Below, piece by piece: positions 42,282-50,340 of a stretch of 64,000 nucleotides of DNA. Every line of letters starts with the position of its first letter. Within the stretch, counting starts at the first letter, position 1. The position numbers and the translations under genes were made by a program. The notes below the pieces were generated by a model. It did no database searches, was not told where the DNA came from, and saw only the letters and a program-made list of their open reading frames with translations. This DNA comes from an uncultured Peptococcaceae bacterium (GTDB lineage: Bacteria; Bacillota; Peptococcia; Peptococcales; Peptococcaceae), in NCBI GenBank assembly GCA_900552455.1, contig URZX01000002.1, positions 62,001 to 126,000 of the forward strand, read 5' to 3'.

Positions 42282-43874
42282 TCATCTCTTCTTTCCATCT
42301 AAACTGCTGATCGCTTCCTGGTCATTCCCCTTGACAGAAAACAGCGCTCTCAATTTCGGGAGGGCATCTATTGTTACGGGAACATCATCAGGCATCTCGC
42401 CTTCGTCAAAATGCAGAACACGAGAGCACGTGCGGCAGACAAATTCAAAATCATGGGTGACAACGAAGATGATCTTCCCCATGTCGGAAAGCCTACGGAT
42501 CAGCCCCGCCACCTGAGTCATGCTGTCAAAGTCCAGGCCACTGGTCGGTTCATCAAAAACGAGCAGATCTTTCTCACAGATCATGCTGACGGCGACGGCC
42601 AATCGCTGCTTTTGTCCTCCGGAAAGCGTATTCGGATGGCGGGCCCGGTATGAGAAAAGCTCCAGCTCTTCCAACGTCGCACGCACCAATGCTTGATCAG
42701 CCGCGCGGATGCCAAAGGAACACTCTGCTTCCACACTGTCGGCGAAAAGCTCGTAGCCAACATCCTGCATCACCATATAGGAGCGTTTCAGCCTTTCTTT
42801 GTGCGCCATCGGTCTGCCTTCCCAGAGGAAATCTCCTTCACAGTCTTTGTGCAGCCCGCAAAGAGCGCGAGAAAAAGTCGTTTTCCCGGCGCCGTTATGG
42901 CCGACAACGGCGATCACCTCCCCTCTTCCGGCGGAAAATGTGACATCATGTAGAATGATCCGCTTTTTATAGCGAAGCGTCACATTTTGCAAGGTCAACA
43001 CCGACGCAGGCGCAATTGAACAGATTTCCGGTGGAAAAACCGTTCTCAGATCCACTGCCCGTAGCCCCATGCGCACACGCTCCTGATCTGACAGCTGACG
43101 GAATTCATCCGGAGTATACATTCCTTCGATCCGTCCATTTTCCAGATAAACGATTCGGTCAACCAAATCCATCAGATAGTACAGCCGGTGTTCTGCGATC
43201 AGGATCGTTTTTCCCTGGCGCTTTATCAACTGCAAATGTTCCGCGAGTTCCCGAATCGATGTCATGTCAAGATTGGAAGATGGTTCATCCAGCAGATAAA
43301 TCTGCGGGTTCATGGCATAGACAGATGCGAAAGCGATCTTCTGCTTTTCGCCGCCAGACAGCTCAAAGATATTTCTCTGCCGCAGCTCTTGAATATGCAG
43401 ATCTTCCGCCGTCTGTACCACACGCCCGGCAATCTCCAGCGGTGGACGCGCCGCATTTTCGAGACCAAAGGCGATCTCGCTGTCGGTGTCCACATTGAAA
43501 AACTGTGTCCGCGGATTTTGAAAAACAGAACCGACCTTCGCAGCGATCTGATACATCGGGAGCTTTGCGATTTCCTGACCATCCACCAGCACACGTCCAT
43601 GAAGCGTTCCCTGATAAAACTGCGGGATCAACCCGTTCACCAGCCTTGTGATCGTCGTCTTTCCACAGCCGCTGCGGCCACAAAACAGAACACATTCTCC
43701 GTCGCTGGTTTTCAGATTGATGTCAGAAAGCCCGCCATGATCCTGCCCTGGATGGCCCAGGCCATCCTCTCTGCCAGCTTCGCTGGCTTTCACCTTGTGG
43801 CCCAGGCCATCCTCTTTGGCTCCTTCGGAGCCATTCACCTTATACGAAAACGATACATTTTCAAATTCGATCAA
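42282..43874 (-). CDS. ECF transporter ATPase, fused AA' (two ATP-binding domains)
   Basis: A 530-residue soluble protein with two ABC domains: GRSGCGKTT, LSGGEKQK and LLDEPSSNLD, then GHNGAGKTT, LSGGQKQR and VFDEPTSGLD. It powers the ECF importer with the T and S proteins encoded just upstream. It starts at a TTG overlapping the ecfT stop (TTGA), with GGAGGTG before it. After the A-loop (ENVSFSY) it carries two in-frame 15-residue repeat units (KVNGSEGAKEDGLGH and KVKASEAGREDGLGH) that normal ECF ATPases lack; the ABC fold resumes at GGLSDINL. Confidence 0.9.
   Translation of the reverse strand: MIEFENVSFSYKVNGSEGAKEDGLGHKVKASEAGREDGLGHPGQDHGGLSDINLKTSDGECVLFCGRSGCGKTTITRLVNGLIPQFYQGTLHGRVLVDGQEIAKLPMYQIAAKVGSVFQNPRTQFFNVDTDSEIAFGLENAARPPLEIAGRVVQTAEDLHIQELRQRNIFELSGGEKQKIAFASVYAMNPQIYLLDEPSSNLDMTSIRELAEHLQLIKRQGKTILIAEHRLYYLMDLVDRIVYLENGRIEGMYTPDEFRQLSDQERVRMGLRAVDLRTVFPPEICSIAPASVLTLQNVTLRYKKRIILHDVTFSAGRGEVIAVVGHNGAGKTTFSRALCGLHKDCEGDFLWEGRPMAHKERLKRSYMVMQDVGYELFADSVEAECSFGIRAADQALVRATLEELELFSYRARHPNTLSGGQKQRLAVAVSMICEKDLLVFDEPTSGLDFDSMTQVAGLIRRLSDMGKIIFVVTHDFEFVCRTCSRVLHFDEGEMPDDVPVTIDALPKLRALFSVKGNDQEAISSLDGKKR
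43753..43842. repeat. 45-bp hairpin repeat, copies B1 and B2 in tandem (in coding sequence)
   Basis: Two head-to-tail units, 43753-43797 and 43798-43842, each exactly 45 bp (15 codons). Stems are GCCAGC-TTC-GCTGGC and GGCTCC-TTC-GGAGCC: both arms change together and the TTC loop is kept. They lie in the ECF ATPase gene. Confidence 0.9.
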
Positions 43875-44596
43875 CGGGTCACACCTCCCCGCACACAGAG
43901 CTCAACAATCAAAAATGCAACGCCCAGAGCCATCACACACCAATCGCTGGCTCCACATTTTATCTGGACAAGGCAGGTACGGGGATTGGGATTTTCAATC
44001 CCACGCGTGATAGAAGCAATGGAAAGTTCATCCGCCGCTTTCGAAGCCGCCATCAAGAGTGGCACATAAATGCATTCCACCGTCATGCCCGGATGCAGCA
44101 AAAAGCCCGCCAGTGAGGGTGAAACATCCCTCATCCGCATGGCATCTTTGATATAGCGCCAGTCCTCCCCAATGGTCGGGAGATAGCGCAGCATGACCGC
44201 CAGGGGAATGACCAGCTTTTTCGGCGCATGGACACGGTTCATCGCCGACAGAAATTCGTTGACTTTCGTTGTTTTCAAGATGATCCCAGCCAACATTCCA
44301 CAAGCGTAGACTTTGTGGAACAAGCCCAAAAAGGCAACGAACATTGTGCGCAGTGTGCCCGTCAGTTCTGCCATGATCCAGACTGTCAACAGACAGACGA
44401 GCGCATAAAAGCAGACTGCTTTCATGACATATTTCCACTTTCCAAAGAAGGCTCCCAGCACGGCGATCAGCACGACAAGCGCAAATTGGTATGCAAGCGC
44501 GGGCGCAAACATGGACGCCAGCACACAAATCAAAATCAGAAAAAGTTTGGTTCGCGGATCAAGCCAAAGCCCCTGCTTCTGACGCTGGCCGCTCAT
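43871..44596 (-). CDS. ECF transporter transmembrane subunit EcfT
   Basis: A 241-residue membrane protein that couples the ATPases to the substrate-binding S subunit. It has about five hydrophobic segments and the cytoplasmic coupling-helix features near residues 140-185 (RYLPTIGEDWRYIKDAMRMRD and the later small-residue MAASKAADELS with ARG-like RGIENPN). It overlaps the S gene (ATGA) and the ATPase gene, giving strict translational coupling S-T-AA'. Confidence 0.88.
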   Translation of the reverse strand: MSGQRQKQGLWLDPRTKLFLILICVLASMFAPALAYQFALVVLIAVLGAFFGKWKYVMKAVCFYALVCLLTVWIMAELTGTLRTMFVAFLGLFHKVYACGMLAGIILKTTKVNEFLSAMNRVHAPKKLVIPLAVMLRYLPTIGEDWRYIKDAMRMRDVSPSLAGFLLHPGMTVECIYVPLLMAASKAADELSIASITRGIENPNPRTCLVQIKCGASDWCVMALGVAFLIVELCVRGGVTR

Positions 44597-45204
44597 GCTG
44601 TGATGCCTGCTTTTTCAAACTGCTTTTTGAGAAGCTTGCAACCCACGAAGGCGCTGATCGCAGATGTAATGAGAACGGCAGCGAACATCGCGACCAGGAT
44701 GCCGGTATTCGCGGTTGCCTGCATGGTGTCTATATAGCTCTGCTCGGTTCCATTTCCTAACATGGTCTGTGCCCAGCCGTTCGGATCAACAAAGAAAAGG
44801 ATGTAGGTTCCTGTGCTGCCAAGCGAAAATAAAATGTATGCCAGGCTGTTGAGCTTTTTGCTCCTGTATTTTCCTGCTCCAGCAACAAAATCAGCGACGA
44901 TCGCCATAAGCAGATAGCCCAGCACAAAAGCCCAGTGCATCCCAGTCACAAACCAGAGAATACCAATCACAACGCCCATGATAGAAAGGCTCCAACGTTT
45001 CTGGACCTTTGCGATCATCAGCAAAAACGCCGGTCCGGCCAACAAACCACTTCCAGCAGGCATGAAAAAAGTCAGCACAGGATTTGTTGCGAAAAACATG
45101 CCACCAATTAAAATGAAGACAAACACCAGTGCTGTAAAAATCCCTGTCGTTACCAGATCCTTTACCGATAGTCCTTTGTTCATAGAATTTGCTCGATTAC
45201 TCAT
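44593..45204 (-). CDS. ECF transporter S component, Trep_Strep/MptD family
   Basis: A 203-residue integral membrane protein with about six hydrophobic segments, beginning LSVKDLVTTGIFTALVFVFI as in MptD/Trep_Strep-family S proteins, which supply substrate specificity to ECF importers. The substrates of this family are mostly undetermined. The start follows AGGAGG. It leads a five-gene operon (S, T, AA', two ABC half-transporters) divergent from an AraC regulator. A link to a cofactor, metal-chelate or heme-like molecule is only inferred from the following exporter-type pair. Confidence 0.8.
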   Translation of the reverse strand: MSNRANSMNKGLSVKDLVTTGIFTALVFVFILIGGMFFATNPVLTFFMPAGSGLLAGPAFLLMIAKVQKRWSLSIMGVVIGILWFVTGMHWAFVLGYLLMAIVADFVAGAGKYRSKKLNSLAYILFSLGSTGTYILFFVDPNGWAQTMLGNGTEQSYIDTMQATANTGILVAMFAAVLITSAISAFVGCKLLKKQFEKAGITA

Positions 45205-45368
45205 ATTGATCCTCCTAATCTGTATTATCTTGACGCGACAAATGATTTGTGATAGCTTTTAATTAGATATCGCTAATCATCGTTTAATACAGTACGCTAC
45301 CATTAACCAACATGCAATGGGTTCCAACGATGTTCGTCTGATCCTTTCATACGTCCGTCCAATCGTTG

Positions 45369-45457
45369 TGGCCAAGCCACCTTTTCCGCCTCCTTCGGAG
45401 GCATTCACCTTGTGGCCCAGGCCACCCTCTCTGCCAGCTTCACTGACATTCACCTTG
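45369..45457. repeat. Hairpin repeat, copies C1 and C2 in tandem (intergenic)
   Basis: C1 (45369-45412, stem GCCTCC-TTC-GGAGGC) and C2 (45413-45457, decayed stem GCCAGC-TTC-ACTGAC) lie head to tail in the gap between the ECF operon and the AraC gene. C2 ends 3 bp before the AraC Shine-Dalgarno sequence. The rest of 45205-45368 is AT-rich promoter DNA with no gene. Confidence 0.85.
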
Positions 45458-45477
45458 CACAAAGGAGGCGCTCTGCT

Positions 45478-46447
45478 ATGTCAGAAATCATCGACCATTT
45501 TTTTTGCGCCGATGCTCATCCGAAATGGCTTCATCCATGATCCAGACAACCAGCAATACGGCAGCATGGGTGATTGCTGGAAACTCTCACCCGAGATCGG
45601 TGAAGGCACTTACTGGACCTATGGCCAGAAAGATCTCTATGACATCAAGATCCACAATTTTTCTTTTCGGGAAGATTATCTTCTGGAATTTTCCCTGCCA
45701 AATTATCTGAACATCGCCCGCTACGATTCTATCTCCGGAGAAGAATTATCTCCCTATCGCCGTCTCTCCGCCGGTTGCATCAAAACTTATATCGGAGGGT
45801 CCTCGCCATACAAGGCTTTAATCCACAAGAACATTCCTGTGCGCTCCATCGGAATCGGGATCGCGCCGGCCTATTATGAGGATTATTTGAAAAAGCTGTA
45901 TCCGGAAACACAACTCGATCCAATCACTGCTTTTCGCAAGATTGATGAGACGACAGATTTTCCGGAAATGTCACAGTTGCTCACTGAAATCCGAGATTAT
46001 CGCGGAGAAGGACTCGCTGCAAAGCTTTTTTACGAAGGAAAAGTTGCTGAAGCAGTTTCGCTGGTTGTGGCGTTTCAGCTGAAATATCCGGATAAACAAC
46101 CACGCATACTCTCGCAACAAGACATAGACAGCGTCCGAACCGTTGCCGCATATCTCAACGATCATTATGCTGCAGATATTCCTCTGGAAAGACTGGCTCA
46201 GATTGCCTGCATGGGCACAACAAAACTAAAAAGCTGCTTCAAAAATTACTATCATTGCACCATCACGGAATATATTCAACAGCGACGCATGAGTCAGGCG
46301 GAATATTTATTGGCAAGCTCAGAACTCTCCATCGGTCAGATCGCACAAACGGTTGGCTATTCGACTTCCAGCCGATTCGCAACGCTATTTCGCAAAAGTA
46401 CAGGACTGCTACCGAGGGAATATAGAAAAGCCACGCAACAGAAATGA
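45478..46447 (+). CDS. AraC-family regulator, N terminus out of frame at a T8 tract
   Basis: The ATG at 45478 has a perfect AAAGGAGG, but its frame stops after 20 codons. The conserved protein lies in another frame that becomes continuous if the run of eight T (45498-45505) were seven, giving MSEIIDHFFAPMLIRNGF and onward, about 322 residues. As written, only a start at the internal ATG (45512), without a ribosome site, gives the rest. Seen: an N-terminal sensor part (HDPDNQQYGSMGDCWK) and a C-terminal double helix-turn-helix (about 225-320; LERLAQIACMGTTKLKSCFK, IGQIAQTVGYSTSSRFATLF). It likely controls the divergent ECF operon. Phase variation, slippage or a base-call error are all possible. 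Confidence 0.8.
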
Positions 46448-46479
46448 TCCGCGCATCCCCCAAAATTCCATCACACGCA

Positions 46480-46517
46480 AAAAGGTCCAGAACCAAGATA
46501 ACGGTTCTGGACCTTTT
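46480..46517. terminator. Bidirectional terminator
   Basis: AAAAGGTCCAGAACC and GGTTCTGGACCTTTT form a 15-bp perfect stem. It ends both the AraC gene and the minus-strand UvrA-like gene. Confidence 0.9.
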
Positions 46518-46520
46518 CAT

Positions 46521-49034
46521 TTACACCAATTCTTTCAGATAACGGCCGGTGATGCTTTCAGGGTTTGCAGCAACATCCTCTGGCGTACCGGCTGCGACGA
46601 TGCGGCCGCCGCTTTCTCCGCCGCCGGGGCCCATGTCGATGATATAATCGCTGTTTGCGATCATGTCGAGGTCGTGCTCGATGACGACGACGGTCGCGCC
46701 CTGATCGATGAGACGCTGGAAAATGGTGATCAGTGTGCGCACGTCCAGCGGATGCAGGCCGATGGTTGGCTCGTCGAAGACGAAGACAGCGTCGCTTTGC
46801 TCACGGCCCATTTCGGCAGCGAGTTTGAGCCGCTGCGCTTCGCCGCCGGAGAGCGCAGGCGTGCCTTCGCCGAGGGTGAGATAGCCAAGGCCCAGATCGC
46901 TCAAGGTTTGCAGCCGTTCGTGCGCTTTTTTCAGATCCTTTGTCTGCGCCAGCGCTTCGTCAACGGTGAGGGCGAGCAACTCTGGCAAGGAACGCGCGTC
47001 AGCGGCGTCTGCTCCCTTTGGCGTGCGCTTGATGCGCTCGGCGGTCTCACTGTAGCGGCTGCCACCGCAGACGGGACAGGTGATCTCCACGTCTGGCAGA
47101 AACTGCACGTCCATGGTGATCTGTCCGGTGCCGTCGCACTCGCTGCAGCGCAAACGCCCGGTGTTATAAGAAAAATCGCCGGCTTTCCAGCCTGCTTCCT
47201 TGGCTTGCGGAATGCGCGCATAGGCACGGCGCAATTCGTCCATCACACCAGCGTAGGTGGCGACGGTGGAGCGCACGTTGGTGCCAATCGGGGTGGCATC
47301 GATGAGATTGATGCGGCGGATGCCTTCGGCTTCGATGCTGCGCACATGTGCTGGCGGCGCTGTCTCGCTCGTCAGCGCCTGCAGAGCGGGCACGAGGCTT
47401 TCGAGGATGAGCGTCGTTTTACCGCTGCCAGAAACGCCGGTGACGCAGGTGAGCCGGCCTTTCGGGATCTCGAGCGCCAACGCGCGGACTGTGTGCAGCG
47501 GCGTGGTTTCGAGATGGATGCGCCCACTCATGAATAGTCTGGCGGCAGACACACGCTCACGTGCGTGTACGTTTTCACCGCGAAGAAACGGTCCGATCAA
47601 CGAGCGCGGATCTGCTGCCACTTCCGCAACGGTTCCCTGGCTGATCAGTTGTCCACCATTCACGCCGGCACCGGGGCCAAGCTCGATGAGATGATCACTG
47701 GCAGCGAGCACGCGTGCATCGTGATCCACGAGGACGACGGAATTTCCATGGGCGAGCAGATCATCGATGACGCCCAGAAGCCCATCGACATTCACCGGAT
47801 GCAGCCCGATCGACGGCTCGTCGAGCACATAGAGCACGCCTGTTGTGCGATTGCGCACGGCCCGCGCCAGCTGCACGCGCTGACGCTCGCCGGTAGAAAG
47901 AGTGCTCGATGCGCGATCCAGCGCCAGATAGCCGAGGCCAAGATCGAGCAGGCGTTTTACAGTGTGCAGAAACGTGTCACAGATCGTCTCCGCCATCTCG
48001 CGCATATTCGCCGGCATCTGCTCCGGCACTGCCTGCACCCACGGAACGAGCGCATCGAGCGTCATCTGTGACACTTCCGCCAGATTTTTGCCGCAGAGTC
48101 GTGGCGCACGCGCAGCCTCGGACAATCGCGATCCGCCGCAGTCCGGACAGATGTCCTGCTTGAGAAATTTCTCCACACGCTTCATGCCCTTGTCGTCTTT
48201 GACCTTCGCCAGCGCATTTTCCACAGTGTAAACAGCATTGTAATAGGTAAAATCCAGCTCGCCAGCCTGGTTAGAATTTTTATTGTGATAAAAGATGTGG
48301 CGTTTTTCTGCCGGACCATGGAAAACGACGTCCCGCTCCTGCGGCGAAAGTTCCGAGAACGGCACATCGGTGCGCACGCCCATTTCCCGGCAGACATCCG
48401 TCATCAGCGACCACATCAGCGAATTCCACGGCGCCACTGCGCCCTCATCGATCGAAAGCGATTCATCCGGCACAAGGGTCGATTCATCCACTGTGCGCAC
48501 AATGCCCGTGCCGCTACATGTCGAGCAAGCACCTTCGCTGTTGAAGGCCAGACTCTCAGCGCCAGGCGGCATAAATTCCACACCACAGACCGGACAAACC
48601 ACGGCTTTGCCAAGTGCCACGTCCGGCGTTGGATTCAGATAATGTCCGTTCGGACAACGATGGCTGGCCAGGCGCGAGAACATCAGCCGCAGGCTGTTCA
48701 AGAGCTCTGTCGACGTGCCAAAAGTGCTGCGGATTCCTGGCACCGCTGGTCGCTGTCTGAGCGCGAGCGCTGCTGGCACATTGTCGATCTCGTCAAGCTG
48801 CGCCGCCTGCGCGATCGTCATGCGCCGTCTGGTGTATGTCGAGAGGGATTCCAGATAACGCCGCGAACCCTCGGCATAGAGCACGCCCAACGCCAGCGAC
48901 GATTTTCCGCTACCGCTGACACCAGCGATCCCCACCAGCTTGCCCAGTGGAATATCCACATCCAGATTTTTCAGATTGTGCACCCGCGCCCCACGCACAA
49001 TGATGTGATCAGGCGCTTTATGTTTCAGTGTCAT
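46521..49034 (-). CDS. Short UvrA-like ABC ATPase (UvrA2 type)
   Basis: An 837-residue relative of excinuclease subunit UvrA: two ABC modules ([21 protein letters not shown] and [21 protein letters not shown]), zinc knuckles ([38 protein letters not shown]) and the DEPSIGLHP and DEPTIGLHP Walker B segments. True UvrA is about 940 residues and has a UvrB-binding insert; this shorter form belongs to the UvrA2/drug-resistance-like paralogues that protect against DNA-binding compounds. It stands alone between the AraC and rhodanese genes, so a complete nucleotide-excision UvrA probably lies elsewhere. Confidence 0.85.
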   Translation of the reverse strand: MTLKHKAPDHIIVRGARVHNLKNLDVDIPLGKLVGIAGVSGSGKSSLALGVLYAEGSRRYLESLSTYTRRRMTIAQAAQLDEIDNVPAALALRQRPAVPGIRSTFGTSTELLNSLRLMFSRLASHRCPNGHYLNPTPDVALGKAVVCPVCGVEFMPPGAESLAFNSEGACSTCSGTGIVRTVDESTLVPDESLSIDEGAVAPWNSLMWSLMTDVCREMGVRTDVPFSELSPQERDVVFHGPAEKRHIFYHNKNSNQAGELDFTYYNAVYTVENALAKVKDDKGMKRVEKFLKQDICPDCGGSRLSEAARAPRLCGKNLAEVSQMTLDALVPWVQAVPEQMPANMREMAETICDTFLHTVKRLLDLGLGYLALDRASSTLSTGERQRVQLARAVRNRTTGVLYVLDEPSIGLHPVNVDGLLGVIDDLLAHGNSVVLVDHDARVLAASDHLIELGPGAGVNGGQLISQGTVAEVAADPRSLIGPFLRGENVHARERVSAARLFMSGRIHLETTPLHTVRALALEIPKGRLTCVTGVSGSGKTTLILESLVPALQALTSETAPPAHVRSIEAEGIRRINLIDATPIGTNVRSTVATYAGVMDELRRAYARIPQAKEAGWKAGDFSYNTGRLRCSECDGTGQITMDVQFLPDVEITCPVCGGSRYSETAERIKRTPKGADAADARSLPELLALTVDEALAQTKDLKKAHERLQTLSDLGLGYLTLGEGTPALSGGEAQRLKLAAEMGREQSDAVFVFDEPTIGLHPLDVRTLITIFQRLIDQGATVVVIEHDLDMIANSDYIIDMGPGGGESGGRIVAAGTPEDVAANPESITGRYLKELV

Positions 49035-49124
49035 TGTGACGCCTCCTTTGCACCCTCTATTGTACCATCTCCGCTAAAATGCAGACAAGCCCACGCCAGA
49101 ATCCCGGCGTGAGCCTGTGTTGTT

Positions 49125-49517
49125 TTATGAAGCCACGGTCTCGCCGTGCCAGTCCTTGATGCCGCCAAATTCGATGACATTCGTATAGCCCTGATCTGCC
49201 AGCTTTTGCGCAGCCTCTTTGCTGCGATTGCCGCTGCGGCAGTAAACGAGGATGATCTGATCCTTATCCGGCAGCTCCGCGATCGGTTCTTCGCCAATCT
49301 CCTCATTCGGCACGTTGATCGCGCCAGGAATGTGCGCTTCCGCGTATTCCTCCGGCGTGCGTACATCGAGCACGATCTCATCGTCATAATCCGCCATCAG
49401 CTGCGCCGCCTTTTCGCTCGACACCTGCGTGTATCCTGCCGAGTCCAGACTCGTGCAACCAGCAAGCAGCAGCGCCAGACAGAGCGCAGCAAGGATTTTC
49501 TGTATGTTCTTCGTCAT
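49125..49517 (-). CDS. Rhodanese-domain lipoprotein
   Basis: A 130-residue protein with a lipoprotein signal (LLLAGC, lipidated Cys21) and one rhodanese domain (about 30-127) with the active-site loop CRSGNRS (Cys93). It would be anchored on the outer face of the membrane. The domain can carry persulfide sulfur; the physiological acceptor is unknown. AAAGGAG precedes the ATG. Monocistronic as far as visible, with weak hairpin sequence downstream. Confidence 0.9.
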   Translation of the reverse strand: MTKNIQKILAALCLALLLAGCTSLDSAGYTQVSSEKAAQLMADYDDEIVLDVRTPEEYAEAHIPGAINVPNEEIGEEPIAELPDKDQIILVYCRSGNRSKEAAQKLADQGYTNVIEFGGIKDWHGETVAS

Positions 49518-49591
49518 TTCGACGCTCCTTTCTCTCTTTCAAGCCTTTCTGCTCCCAGTATAAAAGAGTTACTTCCCGTCGTCAATCCACC

Positions 49592-49619
49592 AAAAAACGG
49601 ATGGCCGAAGCCATCCGTT
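49592..49619 (-). terminator. Terminator of the barnase-barstar unit
   Basis: ACGGATGGC-TTCG-GCCATCCGT with a TTCG tetraloop, followed by TTTTTT on the minus strand. Confidence 0.9.
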
Positions 49620-49625
49620 GGTCGT

Positions 49626-49862
49626 TCAGTTTTTCCCCAGCAGGATCTTTGCGATCGTCACCTGCTGCTTGTGTGGAATGCCGCTGCCGCCGTAAAAGAT
49701 CGTAAAGTGCACACTTCCCGGCGGGATTTCTCGCATGCAGTCGTTGAGCGCGTCCAGATTGCGCCCGTAATGCGCTGGAAAATTGAGCCGCGCTGCGATG
49801 TCGTCGTGAAAGTCCGCAATGCTCGCGTATTTGCTGAAATCAATGATGATCTCCTGCATCAT
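49626..49862 (-). CDS. Barstar-family ribonuclease inhibitor
   Basis: A 78-residue intracellular protein of the barstar fold: IIIDFSKYASIADFHDDIA, then HYGRNLDALNDCM, where the Tyr/Gly/Asn-Leu-Asp-Ala-Leu segment is the family hallmark that plugs the RNase active site. The acidic residues that contact the RNase are present in the DALNDC region. It overlaps the barnase gene by four bases (ATGA), so inhibitor and toxin are made together. It keeps the cytoplasm safe before the RNase is exported. Confidence 0.9.
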   Translation of the reverse strand: MMQEIIIDFSKYASIADFHDDIAARLNFPAHYGRNLDALNDCMREIPPGSVHFTIFYGGSGIPHKQQVTIAKILLGKN

Positions 49863-50323
49863 TCATCATCTCCGTACAAATGTTCAAAGCTGTTGTAGTG
49901 GTCCTCTGTGTAATAGATGTTGCCGTCGTTCGAGTAGACAATGCGCTTGCCGTTGCGATTTCCCGATTCGTAATCGATGTCGCACTCGTGGTATTCGCGA
50001 CCAGGTTCGTCTGGCAGCACGCCTTCATAGTTGCCGTAGTAGTCGCCGCCGATGGACATGCCCGGTGCCACCTCGTCGAGTGTGCCTTCGCTCTTCCAGC
50101 CAAGGTCGTAGGCTTCATCTTTCGTGATATAATTCTCCGGCAGATGGCCATAGGTGTGGATGTAAAGCGCCACCTCATCCTTCGAGGTGTAGCTGCCGTC
50201 TTCTGCGATCGCCGGCTGACTGTCGCCGCTCGAAGCGGAATCTGTCGGCGCGCAGGCGGTAAACATTCCCAGCGACAACATCAGCGTCAACAGCAGTGCT
50301 AGAATTTTCTTTGTCAGTTTCAT
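49859..50323 (-). CDS. Barnase-type extracellular ribonuclease, probable lipoprotein
   Basis: A 154-residue guanyl-preferring RNase. The barnase core is clear: HLPENYITKDEA (Lys68), EVAPGMSIGGD, HECDIDYESG (Glu113, general base), RNGKRIVYSND (Arg123, Arg127) and TEDHYNSF (His142, general acid). All catalytic residues are kept. The N terminus is a signal peptide ending MFTAC, so it may be lipidated at Cys24 and held at the surface through a linker of about 25 residues rather than released. It is cotranscribed with a barstar gene. A role in RNA scavenging or competition is inferred. Confidence 0.92.
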   Translation of the reverse strand: MKLTKKILALLLTLMLSLGMFTACAPTDSASSGDSQPAIAEDGSYTSKDEVALYIHTYGHLPENYITKDEAYDLGWKSEGTLDEVAPGMSIGGDYYGNYEGVLPDEPGREYHECDIDYESGNRNGKRIVYSNDGNIYYTEDHYNSFEHLYGDDE

Positions 50324-50340
50324 GAATCTGTCCTCTTTCT

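Noticed and set aside
40434..45457. CRISPR array interpretation of the repeated units
   Set aside because: Units are adjacent or scattered without spacers of constant length, and most lie within coding sequence.
45277..45462. 61-codon minus-strand frame in the AraC/ECF gap
   Set aside because: Made mostly of hairpin-repeat sequence and lacking a ribosome site; treated as a repeat by-product.
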